A stretch of 64,000 nt of DNA from Rhopalosiphum padi (taxonomy: Eukaryota; Arthropoda; Insecta; Hemiptera; Aphididae). Below, piece by piece: positions 15,201 to 27,696 of the stretch. The notes under the pieces were generated by a model. That model worked only from the letters and a program-made list of their open reading frames with translations, was not told the origin of the DNA and made no database searches. Position 1 is the first letter of the stretch. Every line of letters starts with the position of its first letter. The stretch spans positions 7,998,001 to 8,062,000 of the forward strand of contig NC_083600.1 in assembly GCF_020882245.1 (NCBI RefSeq), given 5' to 3'. Made by a program: the position numbers and the translations under genes.

Positions 15201-16679
15201 TGGGGGAAATCAGGCCGCGCATTATACGAATAAACGAACTAAATATATTACTCATGCATGTGACTGACGGGCAACGATATAGACGACTAAAAATCACACA
15301 CACATATGCATGTACAGTATACACGTCAAAGCCATATACGGTATAATAGTATAGATATAAGTGCAATTTAAAGGTATATATAATATAATATACACAGAGA
15401 GACTGCGTTGATGTCCGGTATAATTAGCATATTGTAATTGTATATAAACACACACACACATATATATTATATATATATATATATATTTACGTCGTATAGG
15501 TTTTTTCTCTTCATATTTGGAAAGCTCTCGTGGTTATTAAAACACGCCGTAGCCTACAACTATACATTTCTCTATCAGGGGCGTTTCTGGACGGTTTTTT
15601 TAAATATTATATAGCATCGATAATCGAAAAGAACTGCTCGTGTTTAAATTATAATATTATATAGGTGACGTGTAGTGCGACACATGACACGTATATATTA
15701 TATTGTGTATACCTAATGGATGTTTGAAAGAAAAAAAAGTCATTTCGAAATACGAAAATGACCGAGACCCGATCTCTAGATACACGTAATATTTTAATAT
15801 ACTTAATATATGTACATGATGAAACGTCTGCAGTTTTTTATATATAAAGCAGCGAGCAATTAGTGGCGTAGTTATAATTTATATTTTATACCTTATAAGT
15901 TGGTGTTTGGACGTGTTCTTTACGAACTTGATAGGGTAATATGTGATCGAATGATGAAGAATTGCATGGACCAACTGATCGCGTGTAGGGCTAGTAGGGG
16001 GGGGCATATTCCAGATATTATATTTCATGTTTAAGCCTCAACTTATTTTAAAGAGAATAATATGTTTTTTATTTTGTTTTTTTTACATAAATAAATTTGA
16101 TCTATAGCAGTTTTAAACCCAACGTTCTTTTTGAGACACCTTTTATAACTGATAAACTAAACCTACTCATCCGAATTATTGACGTATCAAAATTTAAAAA
16201 AAAAAGCACTGCTGTTATTTATTCGCACACAAAAAAAGTTGGTATTCGTTAAAAAAATAATAGACACTTATCATTACAGGACGAAGTTCACAAGTATCTT
16301 AAAAGTATTATATTGGTATTATATATAATATCATTTTTATAACTTTAAGTAGATACCGACTTTAAAATTTCAAAAATTTAAAATTTAAATAAATCGACAA
16401 TTTTTCCTGTAAAAATATAGGGCCAATAGAATGTGAATATGTGATTACCCCACTTGAAATATCACTCACTACATAATATTATAATGCTTAAAATTGTACT
16501 TAAAGACGATAGACCTAAAGGCGCGTACACAAAATTATAATAACGTCATGGTAATAATCGAATAAATTGATGATAATTGACGCCCGACGGGTATAGGTTC
16601 TTATAATATGTAAGCAATAAGTAGAAGTTTTATTATAATACTTATGGGTACACGTGTAAATGTGTAATGATAATAAAGA

Positions 16680-17180
16680 CTCGACACCGCGGTTAAACGA
16701 CGACGGCGGGCGACCCGCACCCGACGGCCACTTTCTCCGCAGCACTGCTACCATATCAATTTAACATAATATAATTTTTTTTTTTTACATTAACGCTTCC
16801 GTCTAGCGTGCGCGAGAAAAGAACGAAAAATAAATAATAATGATACGTATACGCTACCGCACACGGTCGCGCGCTCGTTTGACGGCCGCGGGTGGGCCAT
16901 CCCATTCAGCTCCCATAAAACTCGCGCGGAGATCTCGTCGGATGCAGCCTCCGCCGTGTACCGTATACAAATCGTACGTCGCGCAATATCAACACGAATA
17001 ATACAATAATATTATGTACATAAATAATAGTGAAAGGCGCATATATTATTGTTGTCATTTGTTGTATTGTTGTGACGTCGTACCGTTTAAAAGCGGACGG
17101 GAGAGAAAAATAAATTGTTGGAGACAAGAGCCCGACGGGTATCCGCGCGCGATCGCCGGGGACCCGCGAGTGATATTATT
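16680..17180. other. CpG-rich block, possible promoter or first exon
   Basis: GC and CpG density are far above the neighbouring sequence (many CGCG, CGACGG and GCGCGC words). Open frames here overlap on both strands and carry no recognisable domain. In insect genomes with AT-rich background such blocks often mark promoters or 5' exons, but no linked coding exon is visible, so the assignment is weak. Confidence 0.25.
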
Positions 17181-19778
17181 ATTATTATATTAAATGGAAA
17201 ACGACAGCCGTTTAATACAATACAACTACGCGATGTGATGCTCGTACGATCGTATCACCGAACAAACTGCGTATTTCGTAATTTTATTTTTCGCCGACGA
17301 TTTACTTTCGTTTGAATTTCTTCTCCGCGTGATGGTTTTTTTTTTCGTTTTGTTTTGGACTGCACCCGGTCACCGTCACCGCTGCTCTCCCTTTCTTTCG
17401 TCATTGTGCGTCTAAAATGATGATTATTATTATTACAAAACGCATTTGATGTTTGAAGGATTTTATGTCATCTCGGTGTTACGATGATCACGGATGACAC
17501 GCGCACATACAAAAGTTAGATATCAGTACGCGCGCACACGCTGTGGGAATATATACGACGCATATTTTATTATAATAATACACTACTGTCTACTATACTA
17601 CCGTGTTACAATGCGCCTAGGTTTCACGTAAGCCAAAATCAATTAATTGCACGGTGACGTGATTTCGATTATAACGCGGTTTGGCGTTCGCACTTAGTGT
17701 GTATAAAAGTGTATAAGTGTACTTACATGATATTCACACAGTCACGCGTACTAAAAGCTTACGTCAAATTTGATAAAAAGTAAAAATGTAATTTATAATA
17801 TTTTTAATAATTTGAGAAACGATTTGACTGTGCAAACTCATCTCTCATCACCTACAAGAGCACGACCGTGGTAATATACATATATGGTCGGAAACGCAAA
17901 TTTGCAAATTTCGGTACACTCAGCTATGTACCATATTCAAAGATAGCCTAGTTAATAAAAAAAAATAAACTTGAGTTAGTTAAGTTAGGTCAATGATAAG
18001 AACGTTGAACATTAAGTTAATAGTGCAAACTATTCAACTCTAACAGTTCTAAAGTCGATATAAAGAAAAGACGTTAACGGGTAAAAAGAAGATTATTGTT
18101 ATTATTTTTTTTTTTTTTACAACCTAAGTCACACACATTATAGTGATTGGATAATTGTTTAATAGATATTAACTTTTTTTTTTTAAATAACAACTAAACA
18201 TTTTGTTAAAAAGCATCCTATATAACTGCTATTCCTTCTCATTGAACACTAACCGTAGTGACTTGGAAAACTATATACGTTTATATCAACTATATATTAT
18301 GAAATGAAGATATATTTATTTCTTTATTTGTATTTAAAATTATTGTATAATATATATATACAGAATAGTTATACATACAAAAACATTCATTAATTAGTAT
18401 CAACCACAGTCGCAGTTGCAGATATCAGTTAAGTCAGTATTATTAAAAGGAATTTTAACTTATCATATTATTTTTTAAATCAACTAGAAAAAGCTAATTT
18501 ATTACAATGAGTTCTAACTATTTAAGTAAATTAGACAATTAACCAACTATTTAATAAAATATATATTTGTATATAATATATATGTATATATATATATATA
18601 TATATTTGGTGTAATTATAATATATTTTATAAACGTTAAGAATAAAAATATTAAAGATATGTTTTAAATTTATAAAAGTTGTAGTTTTAATCGTAGTATA
18701 ATTATTATAAATGTATTTATGCCATAGGTTTAGTAAGATAAACAAAAAACGATTAATTTATATATTTAATTCATTAAATAGACACCAAAACACAGAAGCA
18801 ATATAATATACGGGTCTTACTTATACATGATTAATTTCTCTTTCAATATTCTATTAAAAACAAAATAGGAGGGTCGGTACCTATATTATATAGTTGATTA
18901 TATAGTTGTTTAAATTACATATTATTATTATAAAATTATCATGTAAAAGTAATATCAGTGAATCATAATTTAATTTGCGCGTAATATCTATACCTAAGTT
19001 TTTTGATAATTATATTGACGAGTAATTGGGAAGAATCAACATTGGTACAAGTGTTGATATGCATCATCTATGTATTTTACAATTATATAACAATGATATT
19101 AATTTGTTCTAATTTGTTAGAAATGTCATAACAACAATCTTTTAATGACTATTTACGTTCACATATTAACTTTAAGAATTAAGTTTATTTAAAAAAAAAA
19201 CGCACACACAAATATAAATGTATATATATATTGAGTACTCCTATATTAATAAGATTAAGCTTTTAATGATAATTTAAGATTAAGAACAATGTCAAACTAA
19301 TGAAATATATTTCTAAATTTAATTTAAAAGTATTTCAAACTTTTATGATATAAATCAACTAATAAGGTTGTATTTAAAATTACAAATTAAATCACATATA
19401 CATTTCAAATATTTCTTGACATTTTTAGAAATTTCTTATTAGAAACTTTTCGAAAATTTAATATTTCTAGTTCTAATACGTACTTATATAATTGTCTATT
19501 CCGTAATAAGGTCACAATAACATTTAATTTAGGGGTGTGTACACCGAATATTTTTCGGCACATCACACGTTTCATCAAAATCTGCATAAAGAAGAACTAT
19601 ATTTCATACATCCATTAAATACCATTAATTTTGCCATACCAATCACATATAGCTGTATATAACATACACAATATTCGTGATACATTTCCAACACAAAATG
19701 CTTACACACCTCTTTTTAGTTATTAGTACTTGCATATAAGATTTTAATAACTGTATATGCGTACACTATACCTATTAC

Positions 19779-19976
19779 CTACTCATATCCTCGTATACAT
19801 GTATTATGTATACGAGTTAGAGAATTTTTAGTAGGCGGTTCTGGTTCAGCAGGTTTATTCCATTTGAACGTCCCTGCAGTAAACCTAACAACTTTTAAAT
19901 ACACCATTAAATCGCCTTTTTCAGATAGCTTGAACTTTTTTTTTGTTTCGATAAATACCGAAAACGGGTTTGCCAT
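19779..19976 (-). CDS. Small unclassified ORF (65 codons), doubtful
   Basis: The frame starts at an ATG in a favourable context (AAAATGGC) and encodes a lysine-rich peptide beginning MANPFSVFIETKKK and including a PAEPEPPTK stretch. The base composition is richer than its surroundings. No domain, signal peptide or membrane segment is evident and no flanking exon could be linked. It may be a fragment of a mobile element or a chance frame; the 3' end runs into the hairpin at 19,790-19,816. Confidence 0.15.
   Translation of the reverse strand: MANPFSVFIETKKKFKLSEKGDLMVYLKVVRFTAGTFKWNKPAEPEPPTKNSLTRIHNTCIRGYE
19790..19816. repeat. Perfect short hairpin
   Basis: CTCGTATACAT is followed after five bases by its exact reverse complement ATGTATACGAG, giving an 11-bp stem with a 5-base loop. 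No flanking feature explains it. It could be a chance palindrome or a transposon end. Confidence 0.6.
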
Positions 19977-20575
19977 TTTACCACTTAAGCTCTTGAAACG
20001 GTCGACACCTCTTTGATCACGACACCGACTATTTCCCGCAATATAATAACTGTTAACCCGGAAATGCACACGGTATTACATGCGCGTGAGTGTGTTTTTT
20101 TTAAGGCATTTAATTGATTTATGTGAATCACCACGATACGACATACTTTCTCTACAAATACTAGGCGATTATTTCTTTTTTCCCCTCCCCTTAGCCATCA
20201 TTTCGTCCTAAACGCTGCTTGCCCGCATTTCAAAATAGAACAATACCGGTGGAAAATGTGTTACGACGAGGCTAGACGCGTATGCGTTTTACTCACAGTT
20301 AACCTCTTTTACCGCATAAGGTAATAAGATAATATTTTAAGTATCGCGTTACATTGCTCAAAAACAGCCTATATACATTATAGTTTATTACAGTTCCGGT
20401 ATTCGTGCCCCTTTTTGTCCCCAGTCAAAGTCCCAATAAAAAAGAATTATAGTGTTTACGGCTCGCATGGGTGTAGCGTTGGTATTGATATGTTTACAAA
20501 TACTATACAGGCATTATAATAATATTTCAAATAATTTGGTTTAATTTTATTACTTTAATATCACTACAATTATAG

Positions 20576-20604
20576 CCCCCCCCCCCAAAAAAAAAAAAAA
20601 AAAT
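20576..20604. repeat. Poly-C/poly-A tract
   Basis: About eleven C followed directly by about eighteen A. Long mononucleotide runs of this kind are prone to length error in sequencing. Confidence 0.85.
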
Positions 20605-23600
20605 ATTAACAGGATTTTGTCCGAAAATAGGATTCTTATACTAATATACATTATACTTATGCATTTCCTGTATATTCGTTTGAAAACAACTATATACTGT
20701 ATATTATGTTATTTTGTACGTATATGCTGCACGAATAGCTTGTAAGTCAGATGGCGAGAAATAAGAGTTTATAAAATAATAATAAATAAAATAAAAAATG
20801 ACTATATATGTACTGTATTATGTCAATATACCGTTGAATTATTATTAGTAATATGCATAATTATTACAGAATCATATTTTATGATCTTTAGAATTCGATT
20901 ATAATACCTAATGATTTAAACATAGAAACAAAATGTCCATATTTATATTTTCCAACATAATAATATAGTATACAAGTATATTATAACGAAAGTAAATTTA
21001 AATTTTCAAAAAATTTCAATTATATTCATTAAAACTCCTATTGTCGAAAATGTGTCATTAATCGTAGAAGTTATGATGGATTAGATGATAAGTAACGTGC
21101 ATTTTTAATTACTTATTTCAAATCGGAGAGTTTTGGAATACTTCGATGTCTAAAAGTTAAATTTTAGATGAATACTTTATGAGTAATAAATATTTGAAAT
21201 TTTAATAAGTTGTATGGAACGCAACTAGGTACCCTGAAACGTATTGGTCCATTATCATGTTTATCAAAACTTTAAATACTTTTATTATAACTCATAATCT
21301 ACTCGCCTAAATTCCGATTTTTCATAAAAATATTTTACTTTGAAAGTTTGAAAGAAGTAGTTAAAAATACTTAAAAAAAATTATAGCAATATAAAATATT
21401 ATATTTTAGAAAAATTTTGTTTTTTTAACGATTTAAAAAGATATTATATGTTGATAAAAGTTATTAATATATTAAATATTTATAAAAAATAATATTATAA
21501 TTATAATTTTATGATTTATGTGATATTTTGTTGGCAAAAATTAGATGAATTACCTATAGAAAAATGTATTTCTCGTGTATAATAGTAATATAAATAATAC
21601 TTAATAATAATACTTAATCAATAACGGTCTCTGCACGGCATCGTTTTTTGTATTTATACAATGATTTAACATTAAATTTAAATTTATCACATCCATTAAA
21701 TCAGTGATCCAATCAATACGAGGTACATCCGATACCTACAACTATACAGTAGAGCGACTTTCATGTGGTTTTTTATGCATATTAGCGTATTAATATGTAA
21801 TTATGAAATATTAATTAACAACTGTGCTGTAGTTGCAATATGATTTATTATTATTTACTTTTATTTGAAAGTTTTGTTACAGACAAGACAAAAGAGTGAT
21901 ACATTTTGTGTGGCATAACGGTTGAGCGGTAACAATAAATAAGTACCAATTTCAAAAATACCGCATCATATAAATTATTTATATTTTGCTGATATTTTAT
22001 ATTAAATACAAATATTGGACAGTTAACGTAAGGGCATAATTATGTATGAAAATGTATGATATAGTTATTAATGGATAACAATCGGCATAATATGATGATG
22101 AAGGTTAAGGTGAAAGGCATTCAAAAATAATATTCAAGTGCACAAAAAAAAACCGTATAAAATATAACTATTAACCTTGAAATCCATAACGCAGAACGCA
22201 GCTATAAGTGAATGCAGTTATATTTATATATAAACGTGTAAATATATACGAATATGTTAAATAAATTGTACGAAGAGTTAACTTTACATAATCGTCACGT
22301 AATTATAAGCCATATACATATATTATGTCAACATTTATAAAAAATAAACTATGTGTTCTATATATTTACATTATATATGTATATAAACGTAAACAATGTA
22401 TATCTATAATATATTTCTTAATATTTATATATTATGTAACATACTTCACAATTCGTCCAAAACTTAAAAATTTGTAAATTATATATACGTTAATAATTAT
22501 GATAGGTGCATATAATATGTATAATAATATTATTGCTTAAAAATTAAAGACACAAAAGGACAGAATTGGAATGACTTTTCTGCAGTAACGGAACCTGTAA
22601 ACTTCTACGTGAAAATGTATAGCGTAATAATTGTAAACCTCTACAAATGATATATATATAGGTATACATACATTAAGCCTAAACATGAAAAAGAAATTAT
22701 TTTTAAGTATCACGTTGTATTTATCACGGCCTAGGTGCTACAACAGCTACACACTCTCTTTGGAACAATAAATAATAAGATTTCTACACATTATCCATCT
22801 CTTAACATAACGACTTGTCAAAAACATACATTTATGAGATTTATATTTTATCTTCTAGTTGTAATATATAGTCGGTAGATATAATATACTTTCGATTTAT
22901 CATCTTCTTAATTAAAGCTTGTACAGCTGTTAACAGCAAGTAGAAGACGTGGGGTGTAGTTAAAATACATTAAAATTATACGTTTATTTAATGGATTTAA
23001 ATCGATCCTATGGTCCCTATATAAAATAATTATTGCCGGAATAAAGCAATTACAAAATATATGCCGGCACGTCTTATTATCGGGTTATTAATTATACCTA
23101 CTTCTAGGATCTATCTATTTTTTTCTCTTATAGTACTTAGAAGCACGTTAGTTTGCCGTATATATTTTATCTGATTTATGTTTAACTTTTTAACTTTGTA
23201 TATTACAGTATCACGTTCTAGTGTTCTGCCGTGACCATAATTCCTGCAATTAGTATAGTTTAAATTTAAATTTTAAGCTGTACTAATATTGGTATAATAA
23301 TACTTCAGAAACATTTTATCATAATATATCAAAATCAAAACTGTAATTAATAGGTTATTGATGATAACCACTAATAAATTTTAAATAAATTGTTAAAACT
23401 TCTTTTTTTTCATATAATGTAAGAGATCGGATAATATTGTGTATTATACAGAAATTATATTACTCTTAAAATAAACAAAATATAATACATCGTAAAACTC
23501 AGTATACGCATTACTATTTAAATTAAATTCATTTATCAGCCAAACTACTTTATCTGAATCGAAATAATGTTAAAATATTATGGAAAACTCAAGTATGCCG

Positions 23601-24493
23601 TTCACTTCTTTTATCAGCTAAATTGATTCGAACCGTTAGAAACAGGAAATTAACGACCCTCCAACATTTATTTTATGAACTTTAGTTATTTAGGTCATAA
23701 TAATAACTAATTTAAACTATCAATTCCAATGCTAAAAATTGAATAAATTGAGCCCAGTCTATATTGTCATATTACGTGTATTTTAATTTATGTATAGACA
23801 ATGGTTTGATTTAAATTATGTACCTACTTAACTACGTACTGTTGTGTATACGAGTATCGAAGAATGACTGTATTAATTTAAAGGCTTGAAATATTACATA
23901 CTATATTGTATAAACACAGCAACAATATGTATTTTTGTTATAATATTTTATATATACATTGGCAAATTAAATTGTCTTTCTCTAAATATTCATAAAAAAT
24001 AAATAAGCTTCATAATGGACAGAATTAGTGCAGTAAAAAATAAATTAATTTAATAGCACTACGGTAATAAAATAAAATATTTTTTACAGATTCAGATAAT
24101 TTTGAATTCTTGGTTAACAAACTAGAAGATCATCTTTAAAAAATCAATAATTTCGTCAATTTTTACCGATAAAGTACACTTATAACTTAAGCAAACAGAA
24201 AAAAATATATTTATTATTTATAAACTTTAATACTATTTCATTACAATAATAATTGTATGAATGTAAACTTAAACGATTTAAATAAACGTATACTCGTACA
24301 TACATAAAACTTATTAAATACCAATAGGGTATTTGACAATGAATGGTCAACATACTATTTCAATCAACAATAGTATATAATATAATATTATGTTTAAGAA
24401 ATTAAATGTGTCATTAGGGAAAGTATGCAATTTCCATACTATTTAAATCGTGAGAATTTGTTTTGAATCTAAAGTCGTGGGTTCACACAAACC

Positions 24494-24512
24494 TATATAT
24501 ATATATATATAT
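24494..24512. repeat. (TA)n microsatellite
   Basis: Uninterrupted TA dinucleotides within AT-rich intergenic DNA. Confidence 0.85.
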
Positions 24513-26499
24513 ACCTTAGCTGTACAAAAAAAATCGTGTTATTCTCCTTTTGTTTCCTATTTTTTTTTTAATATGATGGCTGATGGCTATAATATTATTA
24601 TTATTACCTTTTTATGTTTAGTTGCACCAATACATAAACAAATTGTTTCACCAAACATTCTCACCCCGTTTTTCCTAATATAATAAATGTATTTAATTAA
24701 TGATTTTAGACATATTTCTAAGTATGTCTAGAATTATTTTTCCAATTCTTAGATTTTATAGAAAATTATATAGAAAATCCTATATATAAATACATACTTA
24801 CACACACATATATATATATACATATATATATATATTATATACTCCGTTAAATTTTGACAAATTTCAAATAATTCTAATTAGATACTCAAGAAATCCCATA
24901 GCTGTAAAAGTGAATTTATTATTAATATACGACTCAACATACATTGTAATTTATCTTTAATGTTTACTAACTTAAGTGTTGAGATATATAATAATTTGTA
25001 TGTTAAAATTTCATTAGTAAAAAAAAAAAAAAAAGAATACATTGTAATTTCACTTAACATTGGTGCTGGTAAATATTATTTAAATAATTCAATGTATCGA
25101 GTGTTATCATAACTGTTTAAATATTATTGATAGAGAAAGCTTATTATCAAATTAAAAGTGGTGTATCTCATCTCCAAAAGAGATAGTCTTAATAATGATC
25201 CTGTTAATAATTCAATTTGCTCTGACCCGAATATCTGGACTAAGCTTTCACATTACACTATTAATGTAGTAATAACTAATAGGTAATAGTAATAGTAATA
25301 AGTATATTCATGTCACTGTGTTGACATATAGAATATTCGTATAATTAATTCATTAATATACATAACTGCACAGTTTTTAAGTATATTTTAAAGTTTTAAA
25401 CCAATGTTTATATGTTTAATTTAATTTAATTCACTAGGCCCATTGTAAACGAGGATCTTAAAATGTTAATAGATTACCTTAAATTATCATGAATATTGTA
25501 CATAAATATTTTGAATTTATTTAAAATTTTTACAATTGCATTGACAGTGGTTCTTTGTTTAGTTAAAGCCATAGCCTAATCTTTTTTTTTTAATGTGCCC
25601 GAACTCAACGGCTAGTTACTAGTCATATCCGAATATTGTTTGGTAACTTAGTTAAATATTAAAAAAAGGAATAAATTAAAACTTATTTTTATAGTCAGGG
25701 CAATATAATATGCAAAATGACAATTAAATACTTCCAGCATTCGAATTATGATCGAAATACTCCGATATTTTAATCAGTACCTAAATAGTTTAATTAGATA
25801 AATGATATTTAAAATGTATTTCTTAAAAGTACAGTCAGATATTTAATGCCTTAATGGTAAATAATTATAATTATTATAATAAACAAAAATTGCAAAATAA
25901 TGAAGTGGGGAAAATATTAAGAATAACGGAAAATTAGTTTACATATTTTTCCATCAACATCGCCATTATTAAGGGTTATAAATAGATAAAGAGAAAGAAT
26001 ACGTTTTACGTGAAGAACTTAAAATTAAGTGAAGAATTAGTATGATCATACTTATACAATACTTTACTAATTATTAATTAAGCTGTAACTTTTGTTTAAT
26101 TGGATATTGCTCGTTTATAATATAATAAATAAAATAAATAAATAACTTATTTATGTATTACATTATTATATACACAGTTTAGTGTAAAAACAGTTGTTTT
26201 AGACTATGTCCATTACGCTACTAATATTTTCCTTAAGGGTTGTGATACTGTGTTAAACAAAAAGACTTTCGTGAATTGTTTATCTTATATGAAATAAAAA
26301 TGTAGACTTTTCGCCGAATGAAATTATTGAAGTCCATTAAATTTTCATTTTTCCCGAGTTGAATTGCAGAAGTATGTGTACCACTGTGTATCATCGGTTC
26401 ACATTATTTACATAGTATTTTATAGTGTACAACATACATAACATATAATATTCGTTTCAAAAAGAATACACTCGGCATTCGGAGCATTGTGCAAATAAA

Positions 26500-27626
26500 C
26501 GCGCACAACTACGGATGGTAAGTGCGGCTTAATTTTACGGCGGGTAGTCCATCACAGAACGAGCATAATATAAATAATAGTATAGCTTTCGAGTTGCAAT
26601 ACAATCGTTTTTTTTTTACGACGCATTGCTATGACAAAAAAAAACGCAAATGTTTTGCCGGGCGACCTATAGTCAAGGCGGCGACAATAATAATAGTAAA
26701 AATAATATATTATTATTCACGTGTATATAACATCAAGTCACGAAACCGAAGGCGTCGGAAGCGAGGCGCGGGGAGGAGACGTCCGGATCATTCTGATACA
26801 TTATATATTTGTCTACTATTTATCATTAAGTGTTTGTGTGTATAACCCGTTGGCCGTGATAATAGCAGTGCCTAGGAATAATATCGCGGAGAAAGACGGA
26901 TAATAAATAATAATGATAATAAAAGGAGAAATGAACGACGATCACTGGTGCAGCAGCTGTAGAGAGAGAAATGAAGACCGCCGCCGCTGCTGCTGCTGCT
27001 GCATCTTCGCGCGCCGCGCCGTGCGCGTTCCCCTTCCGCAGGCCGCCGATCGCTTTTTCCTCCGCACGCGCACACAAACACACGCCGTCCCGATACGCGA
27101 CTATATTATTATTATTATCATCATTATATTCTCTGTCGTACCGCATCTACCGCCTTTCTCCTCTCTTGCATTTTTCGTTTCGTACGTTTTTCGTGTGCCC
27201 AGTTCATTGCCGCCGGTATTTTCTAGAACGGAGTCAGTAGGTTGTGGCCCTGCTCCAGGTGCATCGTATCAGTCGTACCTATCAGTCCGTACGATATAAC
27301 ACACGCGCAGTCTCGCGCTCACACTCTGCGACGAACGACCGGCACGCGAATCGTATATAGTATAGTAATTCGCTTCTCCCGAGACACTTTAATAGACGTA
27401 CTCGACGTTGTATCGCACATCGATATTGTCGTATCCGCGTTTTTGTTTTCATCGCTATAACCTTAAAACCGGCTTATATATATAATATTTAAGTATTTAA
27501 AATTATATACACACGTCGGGACAGTGTAATGTGCAATTGTTGAAACAGTATACTTATATATACTCACGGGAGCACAAACCGTATTCCGTAATTGACGAAA
27601 GAATATAATCTATACCTTGCGATACG
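26500..27626 (+). promoter_or_regulatory. CpG-rich promoter and 5' leader of the Kazal gene
   Basis: This block has the highest GC and CpG density in the first half of the window, including a CTG/CCG-rich run near 26,980-27,030. It lies immediately upstream of the signal-peptide exon at 27,627. Three copies of the arthropod initiator core TCAGT sit at 27,234, 27,269 and 27,282, giving a candidate dispersed start region and a leader of about 340-390 nt. No TATA box is placed convincingly upstream of them. The many overlapping open frames on both strands are by-products of the GC richness. Confidence 0.45.
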
Positions 27627-27696
27627 ATGAAGAGTCTCGGATTTGCCGAGTACCTTGCCATTTGCTGGTGCCTGAGCCAATGTCTAATATACCACG
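27627..27696 (+). CDS. Kazal gene exon 1: signal peptide
   Basis: Starts at ATG 27,627 (M-K-S-L-G) and encodes a hydrophobic, cysteine-containing leader (LAICWCLSQCLIYH). The donor is G|GTGAGC, leaving phase 1. The start is supported by the leader sequence and by the phase match to the next exon, 19.9 kb away. Confidence 0.8.

Larger units (their letters stand above)
12240..26500. other. Long AT-rich intergenic stretch without a supported gene
   Basis: I see no conserved protein segment, tRNA or other RNA gene across this region. CpG-richer patches occur at about 14,900-15,360 and 16,680-17,180. TA microsatellites occur at about 15,471-15,488, 18,591-18,606, 24,494-24,512 and 24,807-24,835. 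A stretch at about 21,000-21,370 has the look of an old non-coding repeat, but I could not define its ends. Confidence 0.55.

Noticed and set aside
23615..23650. Possible tRNA T-loop (GATTCGAACC on plus, GGTTCGAATC on minus)
   Set aside because: No acceptor, D or anticodon stem could be paired around it.
26826..27299. Several overlapping arginine/alanine-rich frames on both strands
   Set aside because: They occupy three or more frames of the same GC-rich trinucleotide-repeat sequence and translate the repeat; none has independent support.
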